Origin: Hyphomicrobiales bacterium | GTDB taxonomy: Bacteria > Pseudomonadota > Alphaproteobacteria > Rhizobiales > Rhizobiaceae | Assembly (NCBI GenBank): GCA_900472295.1 | Contig: UCIA01000003.1 | Span: 190,065 to 244,810, forward strand | Length of the DNA: 54,746 nucleotides | Direction of reading: 5' to 3' | Shown here: positions 1-9,021 of the stretch, piece after piece | Numbering within the stretch: position 1 is the stretch's first letter | Layout: every line of letters begins with the position of its first letter | Notes under the pieces: generated by a model | Database searches by the model: none | Seen by the model: only the letters and a program-made list of their open reading frames with translations | What the model was told of the DNA's origin: nothing | Position numbers and translations under genes: made by a program

Positions 1-24
1 GGGAGGGGGGGGGGGGGGGGGGGG
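1..24. other. Poly-G run at the window edge
   Basis: Three G, one A, then twenty consecutive G, ending directly before TAGCGACG. No other homopolymer of comparable length was noticed in the window. Its place at the extreme edge suggests a contig end or a no-signal base-calling artefact rather than genomic sequence. It makes the region upstream of thiP unreliable. Confidence 0.8.
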
Positions 25-32
25 TAGCGACG

Positions 33-1721
33 TTGAACCCAGCCTCACCCCCACCCCGGCTCGCGGACACCGCTTTGCGGCATCCGCGCTCCGACCCTCC
101 CCACAAGGGGGAGGGTGGAAGGCGCGCGCCCACAGACCCCCGCATCACCGCCGGCATCGTTGCGCTCGCGGCAATCGCGTTGCTGATCGGCGGCGCCTTT
201 GCCGGGCTCATCCTCGAAGGCGCGCGTGACCTTTCCGGGGCTGCGTCCGCCTTCGATCCCTATCTCCTGCGCGTCGTCCGCTTCACGCTCTGGCAGGCGG
301 CTCTGTCGACTTTACTATCCGTCGTGCCGGCGCTCTTCGTCGCCCGCGCTTTGTCGCGGCATCCGCGTTTCTTTGGCCGTGGCTTCATCCTGCAGCTCTT
401 CACCGTGCCGCTGGCCTTGCCGGCCATTGTCGCCGCACTCGGCATCCTCGCGCTCTATGGCCGGGCCGGTTACTTCGCGGCGATCGCCGGCCAAAGCTGG
501 CCAGATGTCTATGGCCTGTCGGGCATCCTGATCGCGCATGTGTTCTTCAACCTGCCGCTGGCCACGCGGCTGTTTCTCGAAGCGCTGGGCACGGTGCCGG
601 CCGATCAATGGCGGCTGGCGAGCCAGCTCGGCATGGGGGCGCGAGCAGCGTTCCGGCTGGTCGAATGGCCGGTGCTGCGGGCGGCGTTGCCTGGCGTCGC
701 CGGACTTGTCTTCATGCTTTGCATCACCTCTTTCACCATCGTGCTGATCCTCGGTGGCGGGCCGGCGGCGACGACGCTGGAGGTTGCCATCTACCAGGCG
801 CTGCGCTTCGACTTCGATCCCGCGCGGGCAGTCACACTGACATTGCTGCAGATCGCACTGACCTTTGCCGTCGTGCTGGCGCTGATGCGGCTTGGCGCCA
901 ATGTCACCGGCGACGCTAATTTGCCTGTCGCGCCGCGCCGCTATCTCTCGGCCGGCCCGACCGAAACGGCGCTCAACGCCATCTTGATCATGCTCGCCTT
1001 GCTGTTCGTTGCCGGACCGATGGCGGCCACCGTCGCCGCCGGTCTCGGCGCCGATCTTGGCCGGTTGGCGGGCGAAAGCGCGGTGCGCCAGGCGACGCTG
1101 ACCAGTGTCATCCTCGGCTTGCTCGCGGCGCTGCTTTCGGTGACGTTGTCGCTGTCACTCATCATGACGCGCCGGGCACTATCGCTGCGCCGCCGACCCA
1201 GTGCCCGTTCGCTGCTCGAACATGCCACCGACACCGGCGCCGGTTTTGTCCTCGTCGTGCCGCCTATCGTTATTGGCGCCGGCTGGTTCCTCCTGCTGCG
1301 CACGGTCAGCGACGACTTTGCCATCGCCCCGGTCATGGTCGTCACCGTCAATGCGGTGATGGCGATGCCCTTCGCCATCCGCGCCATGCGCCCCGCCTAT
1401 GACGCGGCAAGCGAACGGCACGAAAGACTGTGCGCGCAGCTCGGCATTTCGGGCTGGAACCGGCTGCTTCTGGTCGACTGGCCGTCACTGCGGCGGCCGC
1501 TGGCCACCGGCTTTGCCTTCGCCATGGCGCTGTCGCTCGGCGATCTCGGCGTCATCGCGCTGTTCGGCAGCGATTCGGTGCAGACCTTGCCCTATCTCTT
1601 GCTGGCGCGCATGGGCAGCTACCGCACGGCGGACGCCGCCGGGCTGGCTTTGCTGCTCGGCGCGGTCTGCCTCGCTTTGGTGGTCGCCGCCGACTGGCTG
1701 GGACGAGGAGAGAAATCGTGA
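33..1721 (+). CDS. thiP: Thiamine/thiamine-pyrophosphate ABC transporter permease ThiP
   Basis: Inner-membrane permease of a thiamine importer. It is made of two fused permease halves, each with several hydrophobic segments. Two EAA-type loops that dock the ATPase are visible, near residues 182-222 ([19 protein letters not shown]) and 457-495 ([18 protein letters not shown]). At 562 codons it is slightly longer than usual for ThiP. The excess is an N-terminal stretch (residues about 7-35) encoded by a palindromic repeat element. The first in-frame start seen is TTG at 33, but the frame stays open to the window edge, so the true start may lie upstream or be obscured by the poly-G run. The stop overlaps the thiQ start (GTGA). 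The binding protein ThiB is expected upstream, outside the window. Assignment to thiamine rests on the fused architecture plus the thiQ partner; another fused-permease family is possible but less likely. Confidence 0.82.
   Translation: MNPASPPPRLADTALRHPRSDPPHKGEGGRRAPTDPRITAGIVALAAIALLIGGAFAGLILEGARDLSGAASAFDPYLLRVVRFTLWQAALSTLLSVVPALFVARALSRHPRFFGRGFILQLFTVPLALPAIVAALGILALYGRAGYFAAIAGQSWPDVYGLSGILIAHVFFNLPLATRLFLEALGTVPADQWRLASQLGMGARAAFRLVEWPVLRAALPGVAGLVFMLCITSFTIVLILGGGPAATTLEVAIYQALRFDFDPARAVTLTLLQIALTFAVVLALMRLGANVTGDANLPVAPRRYLSAGPTETALNAILIMLALLFVAGPMAATVAAGLGADLGRLAGESAVRQATLTSVILGLLAALLSVTLSLSLIMTRRALSLRRRPSARSLLEHATDTGAGFVLVVPPIVIGAGWFLLLRTVSDDFAIAPVMVVTVNAVMAMPFAIRAMRPAYDAASERHERLCAQLGISGWNRLLLVDWPSLRRPLATGFAFAMALSLGDLGVIALFGSDSVQTLPYLLLARMGSYRTADAAGLALLLGAVCLALVVAADWLGRGEKS
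52..116 (+). repeat. Palindromic repeat half-element inside the thiP N-terminus
   Basis: The core palindrome (94-116) has arms ACCCTCCCC and GGGGAGGGT around ACAAG. It is preceded by a CCCCACCCCGGCTCGC-type tail. It is the same family as the copies at 10474-10569, 13055-13219 and 39394-39657. Here it is translated, giving [11 protein letters not shown]. Confidence 0.8.
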
Positions 1722-2488
1722 CGCCGGCCAAGGATACGGAAAAGGGCACGCCTGTCCGGCTGGACAAGGTCGCGTTCAGCTATAGCGAAATGCCCTTCCT
1801 GTTCGATGTCGAATTCGCTGCCTCGAAGATCACCGCCATCATGGGCGCGAGCGGTTCGGGAAAGTCGACCTTGCTCAGTCTGGTGGCCGGCTTCGAGACG
1901 CCGCAATCCGGCCGCGTGCTGATCGGCGGCACCGATGTCGGCTCCTCGCCGCCTTCGGTCCGGCCGGTGTCGATGGTGTTCCAGGAGAACAATTTGTTTG
2001 CCCATCTCTCTGTGGAGAAGAATGTCGGCCTCGGCCGCTCGCCGTCGCTCAGCCTGACTGGGGTCGATCGCGCCGCGATCGCCGAAGCGCTCGATCGCGT
2101 CGGTCTCGGCGGCAAGGAAAAGCGGCTGCCGCGCGAACTCTCCGGCGGCGAGCGGCAGCGCGTCGCGCTCGCCCGCGTGCTGGTGCGCGACCGGCCGGTG
2201 CTGCTGCTCGACGAGCCGTTCGCTTCGCTCGGACCCGCCCTGCGCGACGACATGCTCGACCTGTTGGCCGGCGTGCATGCCGAGCAGGCGATGACGGTGC
2301 TGTTCGTCACGCATCAGCCGGAAGACGCGCGCCGCATCGGCGAGAACATGGTTTTTCTGGACAATGGCATGGTTGCCGCAACGGGTTCTGTCACTGATTT
2401 CTTCGATGGCACTGGCCCGGAAGCGTTTCGGCGCTATATCGGCGCAGGTTCGGGCGGATCACGCGATATTGCCCGGAAGCGGACATAA
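1718..2488 (+). CDS. thiQ: Thiamine ABC transporter ATP-binding protein ThiQ
   Basis: Cytoplasmic ATPase that powers the ThiP permease. A 256-residue ABC domain with Walker [11 protein letters not shown]-loop in VFQENNLF, signature [15 protein letters not shown], Walker [12 protein letters not shown] and switch His in FVTHQPEDA. The start is GTG at 1718, which overlaps the thiP stop and has a GGACGAGGAG ribosome site just upstream. The frame is open further upstream inside thiP, but only this start has a proper ribosome site and gives a normal ABC N-terminus. Short for an ABC ATPase, with no C-terminal regulatory domain, as is usual for ThiQ. Co-transcription with thiP is implied by the overlap. 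Confidence 0.85.
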   Translation: MTPAKDTEKGTPVRLDKVAFSYSEMPFLFDVEFAASKITAIMGASGSGKSTLLSLVAGFETPQSGRVLIGGTDVGSSPPSVRPVSMVFQENNLFAHLSVEKNVGLGRSPSLSLTGVDRAAIAEALDRVGLGGKEKRLPRELSGGERQRVALARVLVRDRPVLLLDEPFASLGPALRDDMLDLLAGVHAEQAMTVLFVTHQPEDARRIGENMVFLDNGMVAATGSVTDFFDGTGPEAFRRYIGAGSGGSRDIARKRT

Positions 2489-2593
2489 TTTACGACCAAA
2501 CCGGCTACAGGTGATGTGGCGCTTGCTTGCCATGGTCCAACTGATGTGGCTAGGTCCGCATAGTACTGGTCCGGCACGAGCCGTGATTTGCCC

Positions 2594-2641
2594 CCTACAG
2601 CGCCGCATCCATCCGGATGCAAAACCGCTGTAGGTTTTTTG
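2594..2641 (+). terminator. Rho-independent terminator after thiPQ
   Basis: Stem CCTACAGCG / CGCTGTAGG (2594-2602 with 2626-2634) encloses a second small hairpin GCATCC-ATCC-GGATGC and is followed by six T. It lies 106 bases after the thiQ stop. Confidence 0.75.
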
Positions 2642-2728
2642 ATTTGTGCAGGATTGCCAGCGAAAGATCGATTTTTCACTGGCACGGACCCCGGGTCCAG
2701 ATCATGCGCCGAGAGCTGAAGGGACGCC

Positions 2729-4228
2729 GTGCTGTCGACCGGCACTGACACTTTGAGACGCAGACCGCTGGCGCGCTTCCTCGCGCTGGCCGGCCTTGCC
2801 CTGGCGCTGGCCAGTTGCCAGATGTTCACACCTCCCGAAGTGCAGGAAAACGGTTTCCAGCCTTCCGACAAGCCGATCACGGTCGACAATGTCGCCGCCA
2901 ACAGCAAGCTCGCGGAACTGGCGAAGGCGCAGCATCCGCGCATCCTCGCGACGTATGGCGGCGAATATTCCGATCCCAAGCTCGAGCGCATGGTGGCCAA
3001 GGTCGTCGGCAGCCTGACCGTGGTGTCGGCCAATCCGACCCAGACCTATCGCATCACCATCCTCAATTCGCCCAACGTCAACGCTTTCGCGCTGCCGGGC
3101 GGCTATCTTTACGTCACCCGCGGCCTCCTGGCGCTGGCCAATGATTCGGCCGAACTCGCCGCCGTCATCGCGCATGAGATGGGCCACGTCACCGCCAATC
3201 ACGGCCTGCAGCGCCAGCAGCTCGAGGCCGAGGAAGGCTTGGCGACCAAGGTGGTCTCCGACGTGCTCGGCGACAGCCCGACGGCCAAGCAGGCGCTGAT
3301 CCGCGGCAAGCTCAGGCTGGCGCAGTTCTCGCGCAACCAGGAGCTGGAGGCCGACGCCATCGGCATCAAGTCGATCGGCGAGGCCGGCTACGACCCCTAT
3401 GCCGCCGGCCGCTTCCTGCAGTCGATGTCGGCCTATACCGATTTCCGCTCGATATCAGGTGCCACCGACGCCAGCCTTGACTTCCTGGCCACCCACCCCA
3501 ACACGCCGCAGCGTATCGATCTGGCGCAGCGCCATGCCCGCCAGTTCGGAGCGCCGGGCGTCGGCACGCGCGACCGCGATTCCTTCCTTGCCGGGATAGA
3601 CGGCCTGCTCTACGGCGACACCCCGGAAGAAGGCTATGTGCGCGGCCAGACCTTCCTGCATCCGGGCCTTGGCGTGTCGTTCACAGTGCCGGACGGTTTC
3701 CTCATCGACAATACGGCGGCGGCGGTAACGGCGACCGGCCCAGGCGACATGGCGATCCGCTTCGACGGCGTGTCGATCGACAAGGATCGTGCGCTGACCG
3801 ACTACATCAAAAGCGGCTGGGTGGCCGGTCTCGACGAGACCAGCGTGCGCCAGGAGACGATCAACGGCAACGAGGCGGCGACAGCACATGCCGGAGCCGA
3901 TGGCTGGCAGTTCGACATCGCGGTGATCCGCGCCGGCGGCCAGGTCTACCGGCTTTTGACGGCGGCGCCGTCGGCCAGCACGACGCTCGATCCGGTGGCG
4001 CGTTCGGTCAGCGGTTCGTTCCGCATTCTGAGCCCCGCCGAAAAGGCGGCGCTGAAGCCGCTGCATATCCGCGTCGTCACGGTACAGGCCGGGCAGACGA
4101 TGGGTACACTTTCGGCGCAGATGGTCGGCGTCGACCGCAAACTCGACCTGTTCCGCGTGCTCAACGCAATGTCGCCGGGCGCGAGCGTGTCGGCCGGCGA
4201 CAAGGTCAAGATCGTCACGGACAAGTAG
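2729..4228 (+). CDS. M48-family metalloprotease lipoprotein with C-terminal LysM-like domain
   Basis: Predicted envelope zinc protease involved in outer-membrane protein quality control (BepA/LoiP-like). The N-terminus has a hydrophobic stretch ending in lipobox LASC, so it should be lipid-anchored. The zinc motif HEMGH lies near residue 149, with third ligand Glu in QELEADAIG. The last ~50 residues (VVTVQAGQTMGTLSAQM through the end) resemble a LysM-type peptidoglycan-binding module. The region between them has no motif I can name. The start is GTG at 2729, with CTGAAGGGA upstream; the ATG at 2704 is out of frame. 499 aa. It stands alone: a terminator precedes it and the next gene is convergent. 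No obvious terminator follows. Confidence 0.85.
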   Translation: MLSTGTDTLRRRPLARFLALAGLALALASCQMFTPPEVQENGFQPSDKPITVDNVAANSKLAELAKAQHPRILATYGGEYSDPKLERMVAKVVGSLTVVSANPTQTYRITILNSPNVNAFALPGGYLYVTRGLLALANDSAELAAVIAHEMGHVTANHGLQRQQLEAEEGLATKVVSDVLGDSPTAKQALIRGKLRLAQFSRNQELEADAIGIKSIGEAGYDPYAAGRFLQSMSAYTDFRSISGATDASLDFLATHPNTPQRIDLAQRHARQFGAPGVGTRDRDSFLAGIDGLLYGDTPEEGYVRGQTFLHPGLGVSFTVPDGFLIDNTAAAVTATGPGDMAIRFDGVSIDKDRALTDYIKSGWVAGLDETSVRQETINGNEAATAHAGADGWQFDIAVIRAGGQVYRLLTAAPSASTTLDPVARSVSGSFRILSPAEKAALKPLHIRVVTVQAGQTMGTLSAQMVGVDRKLDLFRVLNAMSPGASVSAGDKVKIVTDK

Positions 4229-4289
4229 CAGCGCAGTCCGATTTCGGTGGTCTGCCCTGTGCTATGTAGGGCTGCGGTCACTGCCACTC

Positions 4290-6653
4290 TCAGAGGTTGC
4301 TGTTGGTGTCAGTGTTGGTATCGGTATCACCGTCGCCATCGGTGCCTTCGCTAGTGCTGCTGTCTGTGCCCTCACCACCACCGCGCTCGGAACCATTGCC
4401 GTTGTTGCCGCTCCATGCGGCCCTGCCGTTTTGCTTCTGCACGGGGTTGTCCGGGATTGCTGCGGCCGTCCGCTTGCCTGCCTTCGGGGTCTTCGGTCTT
4501 GGCGCGGGTATGTGAACTACCTTTATTCTAGTGATGATTTTCGGGGGCTGGACCTTGCACGCTGGGACCGCCAAGGCGACCCGCTTCGGGGTACTGAGAA
4601 CACCCAGAGAATACATCTGTTGCCTCTCGATCCCGGCTCTGAAGAAGGCGAGCGCGCGGTCCGAATCAGCTGGAACACCATTGCGGCCTTCCATGAAGAT
4701 CGATGCGAGATCGTTCATGGCATCGATATGCCCCATCGCCGCCGATTTGAGCAGCAAGTCCAATCCCTTGGCGGTATCGCGCTGGACGCCACGCCCATTG
4801 AACAGCGTGCGTCCCCACGCGGTCATGGCGTAGGGGTCACCCTTGTCGGATGCCTCTGAATAGAAGCGGTTGGCCTGTTCGAGATCCGCGGCCGTCCCTA
4901 TACCAGACGAGACGATGGAGCCGAGCGCGAAAGCCGCGCGGACGTATCCCTTGTCGGCGGCCTGCTGGATTGCCTGCCTGGCCTCGTTGACCTTGCCTGA
5001 GGCCAGTAACGCCCGTCCTAGTTGGTAACGGAAGCGGGCAATCTCTGGATAGGCCTTCACCGAGGCCTGGCAGAGCTCAACCGCGTCGTCGCCGATCTCG
5101 TTCGCCAGCCGGCCCGGGGCAACGCCTTGCAGGTCGAGGGGTTCGCCCGCCGCCCGATCGCAGGGATCAACGCTTGGCGACAGTTTCAGCGTCGCCGCCT
5201 TCGACGCGTTGTCGGCACGGATCTGAAAGCCGATATCGACCGGTGTCACGGAGCCGATCTGCGCCTCGTAGCGCAATTTGTCGACATCGTCGGCCATCAA
5301 GCTCGATTGAGGCTGCAGGATGCGGTCCGGCAGGGACAGCGTCCCGGTTGCCGGATAGCTTGCAAGCTTCAAGCTGATCGACGGGTCCTTAGCCAGGAAA
5401 TCCAGCTTCAGCGGAATCGGGCCGACACCGACGGGAATTTCGATCTCGCGGTTTTCGATCGCTTCGGCGGCGTCGGCGATACGAATGCCGCGCTCAACCA
5501 CCGCCTGCTTCTGCTCGGCCGCGAGTGAGGCCATGAGCTGCTTGCCCTCGGCGCCCGAGCCGTTTCTGATCCGCAACAGCAGAACGCCTTGGGATTCGCC
5601 ACCCCACTCATTGTGCGTGGTGTAGGCGAGCGTATCCACTTGTTCCTGCCTACCCGCCAATTCGGGGGCGTCCATGCGCAGACGGGGCAGGTCCGCGCCC
5701 TTGATCCTTTCGCCCTTGGCCAAGGGCTTGCCATCAAGCGTCAGCCGACCGAGTGCCGGCAGGCTTTCGATGCTGACGCTGACTGCGCCACCGTCGACGT
5801 CAACTGGCGCCGGCAGATCCAGTGCGACTGGCCCAATGCCGGACGGCACGATCTTTTCCAATACCGGCGGCAGCGCCGGGCGGCTGGCGCGCGGCATCAG
5901 AAAAACATCGTCGAGAAGCGAGGAATTTTCCCATGGAACCTGCTTGCCATCGGTTGCCTTGACCACGTCGCGGCGCACGGCGGACATGACGGCCCTTATC
6001 TCCTGGTTCGGCGCCAACGCACGGCGGGAGAAGGCGGAGGAAAATGGGCTGAGATTGCCGCTGCCGTCATAGGCAACGGCTCCCGGCTCGGTGGCAAAGG
6101 CGATCAGAGCGTTCTCAGAACCCTTCACCTGCGCCAATCCGCTACCGTTGGCGACGATCAGCTGGTCGCGAAGCCAGTAGTTCTTACGCGGAAAAGGATT
6201 GTTGCGGCAGGCGTCGAGGATGATCACCTGGATTTTCGATTTTGAGCGCAATTGCTGCAACAGGTCATCGAGCTTGATTGCCTGAACTTCCACGTCGGCA
6301 GCATCCTTGAGCGTGGCGTCGACTGGGATGAGAAAGTTCTCGCCGCCGATCTGGAAGCCATGGCCCGAATAATAGACCACCGCGAGATCAGCACCGTCGG
6401 CCGCCGCGAGATAGGTGCGGAAACGCTCCTCGAACTGAAGCCTGGTTAAATCCTTGGCTACGAAAACGTCGAAGCCGGCCATCCGGAACGTGCTTGCGAC
6501 GTCTCCGGCGTCCTTGTCCGGGTTCTTGAGCGCCGGAATTTCCCGGTATTCGGAATTGCCGATCACAAGAGCAACCCTTCGATCGGCGCTGGCCTCGAAA
6601 GTCGTCAGGGTCACAAGGATCAAAGCTGCAAGAAACACGCAGAATCGCGACAT
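4290..6653 (-). CDS. Exported caspase-fold (peptidase C14) protein with Sel1 repeats
   Basis: 787 aa. A signal peptide (residues 1-23, ending ASA) precedes a metacaspase-like domain with catalytic His98 in YYSGHGFQ and Cys149 in ILDACRNNPF. The middle (about 270-500) has two similar segments (GPVALDLPAPVD and GPIPLKLDFLAKD types) that look like a duplicated beta-rich domain. Residues about 545-690 form Sel1-like helical repeats (RAAFALGSIVSSGIG, YAMTAWGRTLFNGRG, DAMNDLASIFMEG). The tail is a low-complexity Gly/Ser/Thr/Asp run. The fold and dyad suggest a periplasmic cysteine peptidase cutting after basic residues, but the substrate is unknown. It lies 165 bases downstream of rpoH2 on the same strand and converges on the M48 gene. 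Both catalytic residues are present, so it is not an obvious pseudo-enzyme. Confidence 0.82.
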   Translation of the reverse strand: MSRFCVFLAALILVTLTTFEASADRRVALVIGNSEYREIPALKNPDKDAGDVASTFRMAGFDVFVAKDLTRLQFEERFRTYLAAADGADLAVVYYSGHGFQIGGENFLIPVDATLKDAADVEVQAIKLDDLLQQLRSKSKIQVIILDACRNNPFPRKNYWLRDQLIVANGSGLAQVKGSENALIAFATEPGAVAYDGSGNLSPFSSAFSRRALAPNQEIRAVMSAVRRDVVKATDGKQVPWENSSLLDDVFLMPRASRPALPPVLEKIVPSGIGPVALDLPAPVDVDGGAVSVSIESLPALGRLTLDGKPLAKGERIKGADLPRLRMDAPELAGRQEQVDTLAYTTHNEWGGESQGVLLLRIRNGSGAEGKQLMASLAAEQKQAVVERGIRIADAAEAIENREIEIPVGVGPIPLKLDFLAKDPSISLKLASYPATGTLSLPDRILQPQSSLMADDVDKLRYEAQIGSVTPVDIGFQIRADNASKAATLKLSPSVDPCDRAAGEPLDLQGVAPGRLANEIGDDAVELCQASVKAYPEIARFRYQLGRALLASGKVNEARQAIQQAADKGYVRAAFALGSIVSSGIGTAADLEQANRFYSEASDKGDPYAMTAWGRTLFNGRGVQRDTAKGLDLLLKSAAMGHIDAMNDLASIFMEGRNGVPADSDRALAFFRAGIERQQMYSLGVLSTPKRVALAVPACKVQPPKIITRIKVVHIPAPRPKTPKAGKRTAAAIPDNPVQKQNGRAAWSGNNGNGSERGGGEGTDSSTSEGTDGDGDTDTNTDTNSNL

Positions 6654-6818
6654 GGCAAATCCTCATCCGCTATGATGTTGTAAACCCCAACAGACCCCTT
6701 GCAGCTGAGGAGGTCTGTTAAAGAATTCACAATCCGGGCATGAGGGGTGAAGAAATCTAGCGTGCTGACCTTAAATGCTGATTGGCAGATATCTTAATAC
6801 TGCTTTTAACAAGGGATT

Positions 6819-7682
6819 TCACGCAGCCTGCGTCTGAAATTCCGGGTTCTGCTTCACCAGCGCGACCTTCAGCTTCTCCATGGCGCGGGCCTCGATCTGG
6901 CGGACGCGTTCCTTGGAAATGCCGAGCGTCTCGCCAAGCGCTTCCAGCGTGGCGCCTTCGTCGCTCAGCCGGCGTTCCTCGATGATCCTGAGTTCGCGCG
7001 CATTGAGCGCGCCGAGTGCAGCTCTCAGCCACAGCAAGCGGCGTTCGAAATCGATGGTGTCGCTGGCGACCTCATCCGGTAGTGGATCGTCCGAGATCAG
7101 GAAGTCCATCCGTTCGGTGGCGCCGGTGTCGTCGGCAAGCGGCGCGTTGAGCGAGGAGTCGGGCGCCGAAAGCCTGGAATCCATCATCGCCACATCGGCC
7201 TCGGAGACGCCAAGCGCAACAGAGACTTCGCGGTAAAGCGTGGCGTTTGAGATAGGCTCGGCGCCATTGGCCAGCCGGGCGCGCAGCCGTCTAAGGTTGA
7301 AGAACAGAGCCTTTTGCGCCGAAGAGGTGCCGCCGCGCACGATCGACCAGTTGCGCAGGATGTAGTCCTGCATCGAGGCACGGATCCACCAGGTCGCATA
7401 GGTCGAGAAGCGCACTTCACGCTCCGGCTCGAAGCGCGCAGCCGCTTCCAGCAGTCCGACATGGCCCTCCTGGATCAGATCGCCGAGCGGCAGGCCGTAA
7501 TGGCGGAATTTGGAGGCCATGGAGATGACCAGCCGCATATGCGCGACGGTGATCTGGTGCAGCGCCTGCTGGTCCCGGTCTTCCTTCCAGCGCAGTGCCA
7601 GAAGATGTTCCTCGTCGCGCTCGAGATAAGGGGCTTTCATTGCCGCGCGGACCATGGTCCGTCCTGCCGTGTCTTCGATCAT
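6819..7682 (-). CDS. rpoH2: RNA polymerase sigma-32 factor, RpoH2 type
   Basis: Alternative sigma factor of the heat-shock/stress group, 287 aa. Sigma region 2 is clear (LVISMASKFRHYGLPLGDLI through FSTYATWWIRASMQDYILRNWS). The RpoH box is present as QKALFFNLRRLR. Region 4 contains LEALGETLGISKERVRQIEARAMEKL. An in-frame ATG upstream (7925) would add 81 residues. I chose ATG 7682 because AGGAG lies six bases before it and the protein then has normal RpoH length; the upstream stretch is Cys-rich and crosses an intergenic repeat. Rhizobia often have two RpoH paralogues; the divergent N-terminus (MVRAAMKAPYLERDEEHLL) matches what I recall of RpoH2. It is divergent from the amino acid ABC importer. 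Confidence 0.87.
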   Translation of the reverse strand: MIEDTAGRTMVRAAMKAPYLERDEEHLLALRWKEDRDQQALHQITVAHMRLVISMASKFRHYGLPLGDLIQEGHVGLLEAAARFEPEREVRFSTYATWWIRASMQDYILRNWSIVRGGTSSAQKALFFNLRRLRARLANGAEPISNATLYREVSVALGVSEADVAMMDSRLSAPDSSLNAPLADDTGATERMDFLISDDPLPDEVASDTIDFERRLLWLRAALGALNARELRIIEERRLSDEGATLEALGETLGISKERVRQIEARAMEKLKVALVKQNPEFQTQAA

Positions 7683-8084
7683 GCCGCGCTCCTGTTCCCG
7701 GACATTTTCGGACGGCCTTGCGGCCGCTATCTCTGTCTTGACGCAATTCCGGACGGAAAATCGGTTTCCCACTTTTCCTGGAATTGCTTTGGGTCTGGCG
7801 CAGCTAGGGTTCTTGAAATGGAAACGCAGCGCCCTACAACAACACGGCATGAACGTGCCACACCGGGGATTGGTTCCGCCGCCGATGGTGGTTGTTTTGT
7901 GCTGTCGGATAGAGTGCGGGCACACCGAAAAGCAGGGCGATTGGCACTGATCGGCACCTTGTGAGAATCTGATTTCTGGATCGCCATATTTTTGAAATCT
8001 GGTTCCTTATTTTGCGGCGCTCTATCTGTCAGTTTCCGGCTCTCACAAGCGCCGGACATCGGCCAAGGACGGGATCACAAAAAA
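7683..8084. other. Divergent intergenic region between rpoH2 and the ABC importer
   Basis: About 400 bases holding both promoters and one rhizobial intergenic palindrome (7743-7787). I looked for an EcfG-type GGAAC promoter before rpoH2 and did not find a convincing one. No RNA gene was recognised. Confidence 0.5.
7743..7787. repeat. Rhizobial intergenic palindromic repeat, copy 1
   Basis: Ends GCAATTCC / GGAATTGC are inverted, with an interior containing GGACGGAAAATCGGTTTCCC. It belongs to the same family as 11591-11630 and 12534-12576, sharing the CGAAAA..CGGTTCCCACTTTT-type interior. It resembles the small intergenic mosaic repeats known from Rhizobiales. Confidence 0.7.
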
Positions 8085-8858
8085 ATGAAATGGCTCAATT
8101 CGCTCATCGTCGCCGGAACGCTGCAGATTCTGGCTGTCACAGCCGGCCATGCCGGCGCCAATCTCGACCAGATCAAGCAGGCCGGCACGATCAAGGTCGG
8201 CACGGAAGGCACCTATCCGCCCTTCACCTACCATAATGATGCCGGCGCGCTGGTCGGCTTTGACGTCGAGATCGCCAAGGCGATCGGCGACAAGCTCGGC
8301 GTGAAAGTCGAGTTCCTCGAAGGCAAATGGGATGGGCTGATCGCCGGCCTCGACGCCAACCGCTATGACGCCGTCATCAACCAGGTCGGCATCACCGACG
8401 CCCGCAAGGCCAAGTACGACTTCTCCGATCCCTATATCGCCTCCAAGGCGGTGCTGATCGTGCGCGGCGACGAGACAGCCATCAAGACCTTCCCGGATCT
8501 CAAGGGCAAGAAGGTGGCATCGTCGCTGACCTCGAACTTCGGCAAGCTCGCCGAGGCCAACGGCGCCGAACTCGTCGGCACGGACGGCTTCGACCAGTCG
8601 ATCCAGCTGCTGCTTACCGGCCGTGCGGACGCCACCATCAATGACAGCCTGTCCTTCCTCGACTTCAAGAAGCACAAGCCGGATGCCAATGTGAAGATCG
8701 CCGCTCAGCAGGAGAACGCCGAGTATTCCGGCGTCATCGTGCGCAAGGGCGATCCGGAGCTGGTGGCGGCGATCAACAAGGCGCTGGCCGACATCAAGGC
8801 CGATGGCACCTACAAGAAGATCGCCGACACATATTTCGGCCAGGACGTGTCGCAGTAA
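8085..8858 (+). CDS. Amino acid ABC transporter substrate-binding protein, cystine-type
   Basis: Periplasmic receptor of a polar amino acid importer, 257 aa. The signal peptide ends near AGHAGAN. The mature part shows the SBP family 3 pattern: IKVGTEGTYPPFTYHN, GFDVEIAKAIGDKLG, WDGLIAGLDANRYDAVINQV and DFSDPYI. The start is ATG 8085 before MKWLNSL; an upstream in-frame start (7992) would put non-secretory sequence ahead of the signal peptide. The set of receptor, YecS-like permease and YecC-like ATPase resembles the E. coli cystine system TcyJLN (FliY-YecSC), but ligand specificity cannot be read from sequence. A terminator-like hairpin separates it from the permease, which would give excess receptor. 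Confidence 0.85.
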   Translation: MKWLNSLIVAGTLQILAVTAGHAGANLDQIKQAGTIKVGTEGTYPPFTYHNDAGALVGFDVEIAKAIGDKLGVKVEFLEGKWDGLIAGLDANRYDAVINQVGITDARKAKYDFSDPYIASKAVLIVRGDETAIKTFPDLKGKKVASSLTSNFGKLAEANGAELVGTDGFDQSIQLLLTGRADATINDSLSFLDFKKHKPDANVKIAAQQENAEYSGVIVRKGDPELVAAINKALADIKADGTYKKIADTYFGQDVSQ

Positions 8859-8916
8859 GCGTATTCCCAAATTGGTTGTTTGGGCAGGTTGCTTGACCGG
8901 CTCTCTCACAAATAGC

Positions 8917-8948
8917 GGCGGGCCGTCTTGGACGGCTCGCCGTTTTTT
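8917..8948 (+). terminator. Intra-operon terminator or attenuator
   Basis: Stem GGCGGGCCGT / ACGGCTCGCC with one G-T wobble, loop CTTGG, then six T. It lies between the receptor gene and the permease gene of one transporter, so it likely trims distal transcription rather than ending the operon. Confidence 0.7.
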
Positions 8949-9021
8949 CGCATGATATGACAAACGCATAGTCGCACTGCCGGTCTTGGGGACGGCAGTT
9001 GTGCGAGGGGAGGAGCCGTTC

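Noticed and set aside
2489..2728. A possible small gene or tRNA after thiQ
   Set aside because: No cloverleaf or supported frame; the only structure is the terminator.
7683..7925. An 81-residue N-terminal extension of rpoH2
   Set aside because: It crosses an intergenic palindrome, is Cys-rich, and the internal ATG has an ideal AGGAG at six bases.
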